Assembly (NCBI GenBank): GCA_963576735.1
Contig: OY755170.1
Span: 22,676,875 to 22,740,874, forward strand
DNA length: 64,000 nucleotides
Direction of reading: 5' to 3'
Source of the DNA: Bedellia somnulentella
Lineage: Eukaryota; Arthropoda; Insecta; Lepidoptera; Bedelliidae
Position numbers and translations under genes: made by a program. The notes below the pieces were generated by a model that did not search any database, was not told the DNA's origin, and saw only the letters and a program-made list of their open reading frames with translations. The first letter of the stretch is position 1; every line of letters starts with the position of its first letter. This document shows positions 46,101-57,609 of this stretch, piece after piece.

Positions 46101-46590
46101 TATCATAAAGCGGCAGATTTAGAATTAAGAATAATTTATTATTAGCTTAGTGTATATATCCGTTAAAATAATATGTAGATGCTTAAACTATCAATTCAGT
46201 AGTTGTTATAATAATGTCATAGATATAGGACGGATTCGTGAAACAAGTAGCTATTGAGTTGAAACAATTATATTTTTTCTTTTGATTTTCTCCAATCGTT
46301 AACCGTTTTCATAATATATGTATTATTTTCGTTCTAAAATTTTGCTTACGAGATTGTTTGTCCCTGTTTTTAGTTGTGGAGCTTTGGCTTATACTTGCAC
46401 TAAACATTACTTTCTGTAGGTGTCGTATAAGGCGTTTTATAATTATAAGGTTTGGTATTAACCTCCTATAAGTGACACGATTTTTTTCTGCGTTTGACAC
46501 TACGACAATAATTTGTATTCGATTAAACTGAAAATTTAAAATCATTTGATCTCTTGCCTAATGAAGGTTCTCTTGGTACTTCACAACCGA
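43170..46590. other. AT-rich intergenic region, no gene seen
   Basis: Very AT-rich with TATATA tracts (43780-43850, 44380-44560). I find no supported gene, RNA or named repeat. Confidence 0.45.
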
Positions 46591-46598
46591 TATATAGC

Positions 46599-47290
46599 AC
46601 CACCGAGGGGCTCGAGCCTGCCCTTTATGGTTTATTGGCTCAGTGTCTCTATGCTGACCAAGTGCGGGTTGGAATTTAATGTGACTACTTATGTGATGGT
46701 AGCCGGTACAGAGTGCTTAGTTTTCCATTTGAAACACGGAATTATCTTGATTTCTGATAATCTGGATTCAAACCTGCAATAACTTTCAAACGGAGGTAAA
46801 TCTAATCAATTTAATTTGTGAACTCTCCCTTTCCGGAGACCAAACCCAAGGGGTTTCCTGCGTTATCGTGGGCAATCTACTATTTCTATAATTTGAAAAA
46901 ATTTTATCCATCAACCGAATATATCTTTATACACTTTTCCATACGCAAAATAAAACTATCAAATAAACAATCCTGCGATAACGTTCAAAGCGAGTTGAAT
47001 CTTACCAATAAAATTTGCGAGTTTACCCTTTCCGGGAATCGAACACAAGCGGTTTCCTGCGTTATCATAAATGTAGTCTACCAGTCTCTATTCTACCCTG
47101 CTATAAATTTAAAATAAAATTGTCAAGTATCCTTCTATTTCTCTATACTTTTGCCATATGCAACACAAAATTATATCAAATAAACAAACCTGCAATAACT
47201 TCCAAACTGGACTACCCTTTCGGGGGATCGAACCCGAGCGCCCTGTTTTATTATATCATCAAAACTATGAAGTACTCACCTATTTACTTA
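46599..47290 (-). repeat. Tandem array of tRNA T-arm-like units
   Basis: Minus-strand B-box-like motifs occur at about 46612, 46769, 46841, 47039 and 47228, the last a perfect GGTTCGATCCC. The linked phrase CCTGCAATAACTTTCAAA recurs at 46771, 46969 and 47188, giving units of about 198 and 219 bp. No complete tRNA is present. It resembles a tandemly amplified SINE or tRNA pseudogene. Confidence 0.55.
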
Positions 47291-47789
47291 TAATTAATAT
47301 TCCATTTAAAAACAACTAAATTATTTAAACAAACCCCCAAATAATGCTTAACTTCAAAGTAACTTACACATATAAACAGACTATGGTACTTATAATGAAA
47401 CCATTTATGGCGAATGTCTCAATTTGGTATGTTGGAACCATTATTCGACTAAAAAAGTATTATGTGCTAAGATCCCTTGTCTATAATATGTTTATTTTTT
47501 CTAAACTCCTAGTGTAACGCCCATGGAAAATTAAACTGTCTTACTGTCATTATAATTGTTTTATTTTAATACCTAAAGAGATGAAGCCAACCCAGGACTT
47601 CTCGTGAACATTTTTTGAAGATGAAGTATTGATGGTGAATAAGTTGAATGTAATCCTTTGTCTTCATAAATTATTAAATGTATGTTAATGATTTGAATAG
47701 CAATGTAACATATACAAAAGGAGAGAACAATTTAATAAATTTACAAGATTTATCTATACATTATATAAGAGTATGTCTCGTGGATTTTT

Positions 47790-48330
47790 CTCACACGAGC
47801 TCATTTATTCTTCCCACTTTCGACCTCCGCATTGGCAAACTTATTTCTAAAGCCTCCTATTAACAATACCATCCATATTGCTGTAAATCTCTTTCGTTCA
47901 ATTATCTGGTGAATGTACCTAATCCACATTAAAATTACTTTCTCTATCTTGGACACAATCTTTGACACTCAATCGTTCACGATTCACATTACTTACTTAC
48001 TACTGATAAAATTCATTTCCACTGCATCCACTCTACTTAGATTTTCCTTTTTTCATACCCAACATTCTCTATCATACATTGGCGTAAGAACTCGAACTGC
48101 ATTATACATTGCCATTCGAGAGTATTAATTCAACGCATTTCCCTTTTTAAGTCTTCTCTCTCAACCCTTTGTTTTTCCGTGCCCAGTAAACAAACTTTTT
48201 GGACATATAAATCTTTTTACTTTTTCCACTCGCTTACCATCTTTTACAATATCAGATTCTGTCACAGTTTCCTATGTACTGATAAAAATATGTGTCCGAG
48301 TCAAAAGTCAGCGACTCAGATGCTAATCCA
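47790..48330 (-). mobile_element. LINE family B, old long copy
   Basis: CTTTCGACCTCCGCATTGGC, TAACAATACCATCCATATTG, TTCATTTCCACTGCATCCAC and CATACCCAACATTC follow the reversed B order. Frames are lost. Confidence 0.45.
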
Positions 48331-48507
48331 CCCTGCTAAACACTCCTAGACATCTCGAACCAGTCTGTATTATTTTTTATTATTATCGTCCATTGGTCCA
48401 TTGACGTACGTACCCCACGGTTTTATTTTTGTCTAGTCTATTTCTTTGTTTATAATGCCTACGATCGTATCTTTTTTATATTTTTTGCTTTTAGTATATT
48501 AGATAGC

Positions 48508-48755
48508 TGTGTAGTGTCGGCTTAGAATAGCACTACCCCATTTCTTCCGGTGGGTGTACGTAAGAGGCGACTAATGGACTTGGGGCGTTTTAAGGGATTT
48601 TTGGGCGTTGCGGTTGGACACCCATCACCAACAACCTTTATTTTACCATCTTTTCCCCACTCAACTTCCCAAAGGTGGCTGAGGAATTTGTCATTCCTTA
48701 GCTCTAGCTGCCCCATCTAGGGATTTATAGCCGTGAGTATAAGTATGTATGTATA
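48508..48755 (+). mobile_element. Family A, near full-length
   Basis: It starts TGTGTAGTGTCGGCTTAGAA and ends AGCCGTGAGTATAAGTATG. Confidence 0.85.
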
Positions 48756-48772
48756 TTTATCTTAAACATTAT

Positions 48773-48977
48773 AATGTACGACCCTGACAAATCTCTCTAG
48801 CTTCGTTTAAATCCATCAGTCTTTTCATATATGCTCTTTTATTCTTTATACTTCGGACGCCTGCCTTTTTGAGGACACTCTCAATTAGGTCCAAGTGTGT
48901 TCTCCGTAGCCGTCCTCTACTAACATTACCATCAACACTAGCTCTCCCTTTTAACAATTTTCTATCATCTATCCTCT
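48773..48977 (-). mobile_element. LINE family B coding end
   Basis: The minus strand encodes LVKGRASVDGNVSRGRLRRT-type sequence and KKAGVRSIKNKRAYMKRLMD. The 3' tail is missing at the breakpoint near 48773. Confidence 0.75.
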
Positions 48978-48978
48978 C

Positions 48979-49055
48979 TACGAAGTGGCAATCGATAGTC
49001 TCTGCCTACCCCAATGGGAACTAATGGCATGAGTATATGTATGTATATATTATAA
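48979..49055 (+). mobile_element. LINE family B tail in head-to-head position
   Basis: CGAAGTGGCAATCGATAGTC to GGCATGAGTATATGTATG is the end of B on the opposite strand, directly against the copy at 48773. An inversion at insertion (twin priming) would give this layout. Confidence 0.7.
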
Positions 49056-49261
49056 TTTATGTTTACTATGAAACTGTTTAACTTAAAACGTTTTTTTACC
49101 GTATTTTTCTCCATTTATTTTTACTATATATAGTAACTATAATGTATGTATACGAGTAGGTTAGCATGTCAAATCCCACTTAGATTAAACTACCCACAAA
49201 CATTTTAACAACTTTATAATACGCCTTATCTAAATAAATAACATATAGATCGTTTGTCGTA

Positions 49262-49415
49262 TCGGCTTCGTTAACATCCACACATAAAATATTCTCACAC
49301 ACATGCTCTTGTGTTCTTTATCCTTCGGACGCTTGTCTTTTTGAGCTCACTCTGTATTTGGTCCAAATGTGTCCTCCAAGGTCGTCTTCTACTAACATTA
49401 CCATCCACATATATA
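49262..49415 (-). mobile_element. LINE family B fragment
   Basis: CATGCTCTTGTGTTCTTTAT, CTTCGGACGCTTGTC and CAAATGTGTCCTCCAAGGTC match the reversed B coding region. Confidence 0.6.
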
Positions 49416-50117
49416 GAGGTGCAGTATACCTATTGGTTCAATACTTTGAGGACCTACAATAATACACCTTAAAAAGAAGACTTCATTCACAAAACCCATA
49501 TTTTTTCTCATTTCTACTGGCATGTCCCTAATATTAATATCAGTTTCTTTCAGCAAAATCTTGACTTACCTACAACATTCAGTAAGATAATACCACGATA
49601 GTTTCCAGCTGCCTGGTTTGGCCTTTTTCCTTTATTATCACTTCTGGAAAAGGAAGTACAGCCCAAAAGCCACTAACCCCTTACCAGACTGTGCAGCGCT
49701 CAGTATTTTGACACCTATGCTATCGTACCCACTAATTACTTAATTTCCCTAGTTTCCAAAAAAATATTGCATTTATAATTACTTTCATTCTTTTTATACT
49801 TTCACACTCATCAGACTTGGTGACTCACAATTGCTACAATGGGTGAAGCAAGGGGTTTGTCTCGTTTCCATAGAATATCTTTAGCTCTTTTATACCCTTT
49901 TAAGGGTTTGTATTTGCGTATACTAAACCATTGAGGCGAGCCGAGAATCAGGTAAAATAACAAAAACCATAGATATTTATTTTTTAATAGGTTAGACACG
50001 AAGGACGAAACAGGTGTATAAAATACTGAGTACCCGAAAGTATGTAAAAATTTTGGCTAATTGTACAATTAACCCATTTAATACCCGATAAGATTCTTAA
50101 TTAATTACTCAAAGACT

Positions 50118-50206
50118 CAAACGTTCACGCTGCATATCTCCGAAGGAGTTGGCAGAGGTACTAACACTCGTACTTCTGAACATCACATGACATTGTCACC
50201 TGGTTT
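50118..50206 (-). mobile_element. SINE family C tail fragment
   Basis: CAAACGTTCACGCTGCATAT to CATTGTCACCTGG. Confidence 0.7.
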
Positions 50207-50559
50207 TGTTAATCAAATTAATCAATATAAAATATCAATATCTATAGTTTATTCAGTAAAGATACAATAAGACTTATGCTAATACATAGAACAAAAACAT
50301 ATAAGACCACTTGATCATTATATAAAATGCTGAGACTGCACTAGGTCGAACCTGTATCACAGTCGTCAGATCCATCCAAGAGATTCTTAAAATTACTTAG
50401 TATTTATCAAACAGTTTAGTGTAACATAAATTTGAATTTCATTACTACATTTACAACGTTCTTTACTCAACATATACTAATTAAGTATAATTAATGGAAT
50501 ATAATAAATAGAGATAGATATATATATTGAAATAAAATAAACATAGATAATAAATAAAT

Positions 50560-51258
50560 AATAGCTGTAAAGTAAACGTCGCGAATATCGCGCGGGTCAG
50601 TTTGGAAATTTATTGTTTTGCACAGTTTTTGAATATATGTATACAAATCCGCTTTAGTCCCCCTAGGTATTTTAGGGATATTTTTAAGCTCGATGCATGT
50701 TTTTATAGAACTTATGTCGATTGAGTCAATTCTGTCATTTATTGAATTAATAGTAGATTCAAGGATTTTATGCTCGGATTCCACAGCTATTATCTTATTC
50801 TGAATAAATTGAATGTCTTGTGAAAGTACATTCATGGATTTTTCTATGTCCTGGTTAGTTCAGTGAATTCGAAGGTTTTAGACCTGTATGGCTTTTGTAG
50901 GCTCAACCAATGTGTCCATACGGCTACTTTGTGAGGACATAAATGAGGTCAATAAAGTCATGAATTCGGCTTTGAAAGCGTTCAATTCAGTAGAAATGGA
51001 TTCACTATCAGTTCTGGGTTGTTTAACTCTCTGCTTAATATTAGACGAATCCTCCTGAATATTTGAAACATTTGGATCGGAGATTGACAATGTTGGTATC
51101 AAATTGCTCTGCTTAGGAGGAGTGCGTTTAGTTTTGTTACGCATAACTCGTGACTGCTGGTCGCCTGGTCTATGTAAATACTGAAACGAGAGTAGCAAGC
51201 CCAACATAACAGAACAGCGTTCAATTTGATGATTGGGTGTAAGAAAAGGCGCACTCAC
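50560..51258 (-). pseudogene. Broken LINE ORF1-like protein
   Basis: The minus strand gives one long frame interrupted by two in-frame stops (after KAIQV and after NLRIH). Before them is a basic, low-complexity N-terminus (RNKTKRTPPKQSN) and a helical region; after them a coiled coil (IIAVESEHKILESTINSIND) and CIELKNIPKIPRGTKADLYT ending RDIRDVY, resembling the ORF1/FP-type RNA-binding proteins of insect LINEs. Coding similarity stops at RDVY, so it is 3' truncated. Confidence 0.5.
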
Positions 51259-51539
51259 TCAGTAGATGCGACGGATAGAAGACAAACGCATTGTAGTATA
51301 CGCGCTAGGAGAGGTAGGGCTCGATGACTTACCTCACAAGCCGCCGCACAACTTCTTGTGGTTAAGATGATTTCTGAGTATTTCTGCGCTCCTATTATTT
51401 TACACCAATATATTTGTAAAAACTATTCTTTTTTAATAATGATTGAAAAATTAACTAGTAAAACAATTTGCACGTCTACTCTGCTCAGAGGTCAGGGGGG
51501 AAGGGGGAATCAATATCTATTTTCTGGTTAGTGAGGTAA

Positions 51540-52024
51540 AGCGGCCAGTACACAATGGCGGACGATGGCCCACTGCTCGCCATCGCCACTGTGTACAGGG
51601 GGCAATGGTGCATGATGGCGGACAATTGCCGATCGTGGCGCGCAATGGCGAAGTTGTCGGTTTTTCGGGCACACTTCAAAGGAATCGTGGCGTAGCATGG
51701 CCGGTGGTGTTTCCACAATGGGCCATTGTTTAGTTCGTCACCGACCGTTCATAGATACTTATACTTTTTTTGGAATATTTTATTGCAAAATGTATTGATA
51801 ATCACTATATGACGTAAAAATAACATAAATAGCGCCATAAATAAAATAAATTACATACATAATAATAAATAAATAGCTGCAACCATAATTACTTCGACGT
51901 CCGTCGCAAGTGGATTGCCAGGCAGTAATGAGCAATGGGCCATTGTGTGAACACCAATTGATCGTGGCCAACAATTGCCAATTGCGAGCAGTGGGCCATC
52001 GTCCGCCATTGTGTACTGGCCGCT
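51540..52024. mobile_element. Harbinger-like MITE with TAA target duplication
   Basis: Terminal inverted repeats of about 42 bp (AGCGGCCAGTACACAATGGC) bound 485 bp and are flanked by TAA on both sides (51537-51539 and 52025-52027). The interior is rich in CAATGGC/GCCATTG motifs. A 3-bp TAA duplication is typical of PIF/Harbinger transposons. No transposase is encoded. Confidence 0.8.
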
Positions 52025-52373
52025 TAAGGTTGAGCGAAAAGACCCGTACACTTTCGTACCGACCGCCAGATATATGTACCTACTATTAACGCTTTGATTC
52101 CTTCGGGGCATGTGATCGTTTGAGTAGTTTTGATACATTTCTTTCCTTCCTTGATCAATATAACAAATAGGCATTAAGCGTAGCCTTAAGAGTAAGAACG
52201 ACTCTGTACTCTGACTGAATGGAACTTTGGATGGCGATTATTAAAACCGCTTATCGCTGCTGGTTGTTTTAAAGAGCAAATAAATACATGTTTCAAATCA
52301 TAAAAGTTTAACACTATGATCACAGATGGCGCTCCATAAGAACTAAGTTTTTTCTTACAGTGACATACTATAC

Positions 52374-52391
52374 ATATATATATATATATAG
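52374..52391. repeat. TA dinucleotide tract
   Basis: About nine TA units lie just before a MITE. Confidence 0.8.
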
Positions 52392-52396
52392 ATAGA

Positions 52397-52725
52397 GGCA
52401 CGTTTCAAAAAAATGTACACCCCCTGTTTTTGCACTGTCCCAAAAGTTTGATGATTTTGGTAAGTTATGTGTAGCTACATTTTATTGCAGAAGTATTTTT
52501 AAATGAAAGCTTATTTAATAAACTAACACTACAATAAATATCAAATAATTATAATGAGAACCAGTAGTAAATAAACATATATTTTCAATTTCTTTTTTTT
52601 TAAACGAAAACAACTCTCGAGACCCATAACTCTCAGAGAACATATTGAGCCCAAAACTAGTAATTGATATCATAGTTTAGTTTTTGGATATCATTTTCAT
52701 GGGGGTGTACATTTGAAAACGTGCC
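52397..52725. mobile_element. MITE with ~26-bp inverted ends
   Basis: Left GGCACGTTTCAAAAAAATGT and right end (reverse complement GGCACGTTTTCAAATGTACA) pair over about 26 bp. The family is not identified; a TA-rich target precedes it. Confidence 0.65.
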
Positions 52726-52729
52726 ATAA

Positions 52730-53685
52730 GAGCGTTTCATTTAATATATGAGCATAACCACTATGAAATAAAATTAGGGACAGTGGTTATAAAGTTCTTC
52801 TGAAAGCATATAAACACCCCTGCCGTTTAAAAAAAATATTAGAAACCTGTATTCACAGCCCGTAGCGTTTTACAAAACGTATATTGACATCTATACAATT
52901 TTTATTGTACTACCGTAAACGTTTCTTGTAAGTTCAACACTACGCGCATAGATAGCGCAACTAAGAACCTTTTCTTATTGCTTTTCTTGTTTAATATTTC
53001 AGTATATACAAATATAAAGTAAATTAGATATTAAAAAAAAAAAAAACAATGAAAGTTATGAAATTGGCATAAAAATCGACACTTAATTTTTTTAAGGTGA
53101 TAGTGACATCTGCAGGATAAAGTAAACAACAAAATAATTGTACGCTGTAAGCTTTCTCTCACTTCTAATAGAGGTCACTACGGCACAATGAATGTCAACA
53201 TCGAATAAATACTTAACCAAATTAAAAGCAATTCACACATGTTTAAAATTTGTGTATTAAACTTCCTAATGATCTGGGTGTTCAATAAACAATATTTAAA
53301 CCAAAAGTCAAATATATTTTCTTATTTCTTAAACTTTCATTTTAAATGTTTTGCAATAGTATTTATTAAATTCTCCATAAACGGGACTGCGAAGTAAAAT
53401 ATTATTATTACATATATGAGCAAACTAAGAAGGCTAGGTAGGTTAGGGTAGTTAGAGACACCTAGAAGTTTTAAAATTTTCCCGCCACTTTTTAGTTCAT
53501 ATTAATACTCGCTGCAGCGCTTCAGTAATGTGGGTAACTCGGTGTACGCATTTTGTTCCTCCGAAGTAGTAATTCTTCTCTTACCCAAGATATTTAAATA
53601 TTTTTAGGAGCACGGTGGTATGTCATAGGTAGGTAGTCAGTGTGTTATTTTTTTATTTCTATGACTTTGAGATTTTTTAAATTAT
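52730..53685. other. Intergenic, no gene seen
   Basis: AT-rich sequence without a supported feature. Confidence 0.4.
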
Positions 53686-53688
53686 TGC

Positions 53689-53748
53689 TGGGCGATGCAG
53701 TTGGTGACCCATCACTAACCACCTTTATTTAACTACCTTTTCCCCAAT
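53689..53748 (+). mobile_element. Family A internal fragment
   Basis: CTGGGCGATGCAGTTGGTGA to CTTTTCCCC is the middle of family A, immediately before a full copy. Confidence 0.7.
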
Positions 53749-53751
53749 AGT

Positions 53752-54001
53752 GCTGTGTAGTGCTTAGAATAGCACTACCCCATTTCTTCCGGTGGGTGAA
53801 CGTAAGAGGCGACTAACGGTATTGGGGCTATTAAGGGATTTTTGGGCGATGCGGTTGGAGACCCATCACCAACAACCTTTATTTTTACCATCTTTTCCCC
53901 ACTCTACTTTCCAAAAGTGGCCGAGGAACTTCTAGTTTCTCAGATCTGGCTACCACTTGTAGGGATTTACAGCCGTGAGTATATGTATGAGTATATGTAT
54001 G
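53752..54001 (+). mobile_element. Family A, near full-length
   Basis: It starts GCTGTGTAGTGCTTAGAATA and ends CAGCCGTGAGTATATGTATG. Confidence 0.85.
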
Positions 54002-54394
54002 TTTCCCCAATCAATTTTCAAAAGTGGATGAAGAATAACTATCCCTGGCTATTATATATATTGACTATTTTTGGCCGTTAGTAAGTATAATACTCATAAA
54101 TTATTGATAGATGAATTACATAAATTCAATTGCACCTTATTTGTTGTTGTTTCTAGGTAGAAAAATGTCAAAAATCTCTATATTAACTTTCATTTGCTAT
54201 ATCAACCCCTTAGGGGTTGAGTTCCTAAAACGTCCTTTTTTAATTTTTCATAACACTTATGAAACAACTGCACTGACCGTTAGTGGTAGTGGGAGAGCTT
54301 GCACCGATTTTTCGGGAATATGGGGATAGTTAGTGGTGGATCTCCATCCAAAATAATCGCTGAAGTGAAAGAATAATGCTTGCTATTATTACAT

Positions 54395-55226
54395 ACTAGA
54401 TGAAAACCCGGCTTCGCTCGGGTGAAATATGACTCATACACATCTAGGTACAACATGCAGGTAGATACTTCTGTAGTCATCGGTTTTCAGGGAATATTAA
54501 AGGTAAGCAAGGCGTAGATTTGTATGCTTACATACCTACTAAATTAACCATCTTCACGTCTTCGTAAAGCCCTTTGCTGCAATGTTAATAAAATGATAGA
54601 GTAGGTATTATCAAACAACAAAAGAGGCCAAGATACGACCAATGAAAGATTTTATGAAATAATTATGATTTTTGGCTTAATGTGTATAATCTGAACAAAT
54701 TAATTACTGAATTCATGAATTATTTACTGAGTTCGAGCAAACGTGTAAAAGGTCCTGCTTGCGCTAGGCTGATTATAGTTTAGAAGTCCGCGCACTGCAC
54801 TGAGGTGATGCACTACAGCCATTGATATAATCTATGACTACAGCGGATCAGCGGATGAAAAGTGGCAAAAAAAATATTTTCGCGAACGAAAAAAAGAGTA
54901 GTACGACTGAAGAAAAGAGTAGGTATCTATAATAATAATTTCATCAAGAAGTACGGTAGACTCGATCGAAACCTCCTTTAAATAAAAGTCGTTAGCGAAA
55001 CAATTAAAAATTATTTTGATACAAAAAGTTTATGTCATCGAGTTTCAGTCAAAATGGCGACTAAAACTTTTCGGTCAGCACCATAAGAATTTAGCAAAAT
55101 ACTCGACAATCCGAATTTTGCGGATAGATGTTGTCGACTAAAAATCTGTATTTTTTTTATGTTTTATTATTCAGGTAAGGTTTTGATCGAGGCTACCGTA
55201 CACTGTGACGCAATCATTAATATAGA
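54395..55226 (-). mobile_element. Helitron-like element, family F copy 2
   Basis: It is the reverse complement of 4833-5636 along most of its length, bounded by ACTAGATGAAAACCCGGCTT and TTAATATAGAGA. Confidence 0.6.
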
Positions 55227-55401
55227 GAAGAAGATATGACTCACAAACTTAGTATCCTCCAGACACCGTAGTCAGTACAAATCGGTTCGACAAAATGGTC
55301 CAATAATCCCCCCGCTCTCACTGCACTTCACGTCCCTCAATGTTGCAAGGTAAAATATATATCGCCAAATTCTTTATTAAACACCTTTTCTAAATTAACT
55401 A

Positions 55402-55690
55402 CATACGTACATACTCACGGCTATAAATCCCTAGAAAGGGTAGCCAGAGCTTTGAAATAAAAAAATCATCAGCTACTTTTGGAATTTGAGTGGGGGAAAG
55501 ATAGTAAAATAAGGTAAAATAAAGATTGTAGTACAGGTTCTTGGTAATGGGTCTCCAACCGCTTCACCCAAAAATCCTTTAAAAACCCCAATACCCTTAG
55601 TCGCATCTTACGATCACCCATGGGAACAAATGGGGCAGTGCTATTCTATCTATATGCTATATGCTATTCTAGCCGACACTACATAGCTTA
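55402..55690 (-). mobile_element. Family A copy with small insertions
   Basis: It runs from TACATACGTACATACTCACG to GCCGACACTACATAGC, with short local duplications (AAATAAGGTAAAATAA, CTATATGCTATATGCTAT). Confidence 0.8.
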
Positions 55691-55699
55691 ATTTAAATG

Positions 55700-55830
55700 T
55701 TTTTGTTCATGGAAACCTCATGTGGGGTTGTCATCACCACTAATAAATAAAGAATAAATAAAAATTAGGCGGGTTCGATTCCCGCCTGTGTCGAAATTTT
55801 TCTCTCCTTTATTTATTACTACATAGCTTA
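55700..55830 (+). mobile_element. tRNA T-arm-like SINE fragment
   Basis: GGCGGGTTCGATTCCCGCC is a well-paired T-arm with a pol III B box, followed by TGTGTC. The upstream CATGTGGGGTTGTCATCACC is a decayed second copy. Confidence 0.45.
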
Positions 55831-56280
55831 AGTTAAGTACTAATCAGAAATTATATTCATTAATTTTATACTGAGAAGAACAACTGCAATAAGCTGTGCA
55901 GGTAAAGTTGCAAATGTTAAAGGAGTAAGGCTAAGACAATAGTAACCGGTAAAACGTGATTCCTAATCCTTTAATTTTGATATTTACTCTATTTCGACAA
56001 GTTGGAAGTACGTAAGTCGTCACGTTGTGGAGATGTTTTGGCTTGTCACTTTCAAAGCTTTTAACCGACTGAGTGCGGGTGCGTTTCGTTGACTGGCAAG
56101 TGAAACCAATGTGATGGGACTATCGATATGGCCGTGAGCGGGTTTTGGGTACTCTTTATTCTATGATATTGCTATTCTAAGCTAAAAAAATACAAAAAAT
56201 TAATACAAATAGCTTGAGTCAACTGAGATACGAACCTGAGACGATTGATACACAATAGTTCTTATTAAATAATACCCATA

Positions 56281-56508
56281 TAATTAAATATTCCCATTGG
56301 ATACGCAGAGCAGACACTATCGATCGCCACGTAGCACGATCTTGACAAATCTCTCTTGCTTCCCATACATTCATTATTCTTCTCACTTTGGAACCCCGCC
56401 TTTATAAGAACGTTCTCTTTCTGATCTAGAATAGTTTGTTTACGAACCCATCGTCTACTAACAATATCAACCACACTGGCGCAACCTCTCTATGTGTCCA
56501 AACCAACC
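56281..56508 (-). mobile_element. LINE family B coding end
   Basis: CGATCGCCACGTAGCACGAT and CTTTGGAACCCCGCC reverse to the RTKWRSI and KAG blocks, then VDIVSRR-like sequence. Moderately diverged. Confidence 0.6.
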
Positions 56509-56604
56509 TAGCATTCTTTTTTAATACAGTGTATGACGTAGTTGTCATTACATTATTTCTCACTCTGTCACACACCATTACATTACACATACTTCAATAT
56601 ACTA

Positions 56605-56864
56605 CATACATACATACATATACTCACGGATATAAATCCCTAAAAGGGATAAACAGGGTTGCCAGAGCTAAGGAATTAGAAATTCCCCAGCCACTTTTGG
56701 AAAGTTGAGTGGGGTAAAGATGTTGAAATAAAGGTTGTTGGTGATGGGTCTCCAACCGCATCGCCCAAAAATCCCATAATAGCCCCAATACCGTTAGTCG
56801 CCTCTTACGTACACCCACCGGAAGAAAAGGGGTAGTGCTATTCTAAGCCGACACTACATAGCAT
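56605..56864 (-). mobile_element. Family A, near full-length
   Basis: It runs from CATACATACATACATATACT to GCCGACACTACATAGC, with a short duplication after the tail. Confidence 0.85.
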
Positions 56865-56959
56865 ATATACTCTATATATTCAATATACTCTACTCAAATA
56901 ATTGAACATTTTATTCAGATCTTGCTTGTTTTCAGCCATAACTACAAAATTATCATCGT

Positions 56960-57040
56960 ACATACATACATACATACATATACTCACGCCATTAATTCCC
57001 ATTGGGGTAGGCAGAGACTATCGATCGCCACTTCGTACAT
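56960..57040 (-). mobile_element. LINE family B tail
   Basis: A CATACATACATACATACATA tail, CACGCCATTAATTCCCATTG and CTATCGATCGCCACTTCGTA; 5' truncated after about 70 bp. Confidence 0.8.
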
Positions 57041-57427
57041 TATCATCGTATAGCCTGTAAATTTATTTAAATATAAACTTTGTTGTCGTATATTATAAAT
57101 TATAAACTTTGTTACTAATAAACGTCGAGAGAGTTCATTTTGCATGAGAACATCATCACTTCACCTATTGTCGTGTAGATTGAAGGCAGACTGGGTAATG
57201 AAGGCGGGTTAACAGGTTCTGATCTCAGCTATCTAATGCAGTTTCAGTGCTTGGCAGAACCTGGCTGTTTAAGTATTCACATAATCAATACTGTAACAAG
57301 AGTACGACAGATCAAATCAAGGCGAAACTGGGTTGTCAAATTTCATTAATCATTTAAAACTTTGGCGACACGAACTCTAATGTAAGGAGTTTGGATCATA
57401 TAATAGTTACATATGGTTTGATATCTC

Positions 57428-57605
57428 AACCTTCACACCATATATCCCCGAAAGGGTAACAGGCACTTATACTTCAGAATATCACATATATTTTTTATGT
57501 TGTTTTAGTGTTCGGAGTATATTTTTTTTGCATGGAAACTGTATTCACGTCGCAAGAGCCGGCTTATCTCACTAGTTTGTATGAATACACTGTCAAATGA
57601 CTAAG
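57428..57605 (-). mobile_element. SINE family C, old copy
   Basis: CTTCACACCATATATCCCCG and TGAATACACTGTCAAATGAC keep the C order. Confidence 0.6.
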
Positions 57606-57609
57606 TATT

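Noticed and set aside
46599..47290. CRISPR-like array
   Set aside because: Unit length (~200 bp), divergence and eukaryotic setting rule it out; the repeats are tRNA-like.
46309..47293. Several 78-99 codon frames
   Set aside because: They fall in the tRNA-like tandem array or AT-rich DNA and show no conserved features.
51485..52174. Overlapping 60-107 codon frames in the 51.5-52.1 kb interval
   Set aside because: They are by-products of the CAATGGC-rich inverted-repeat MITE.
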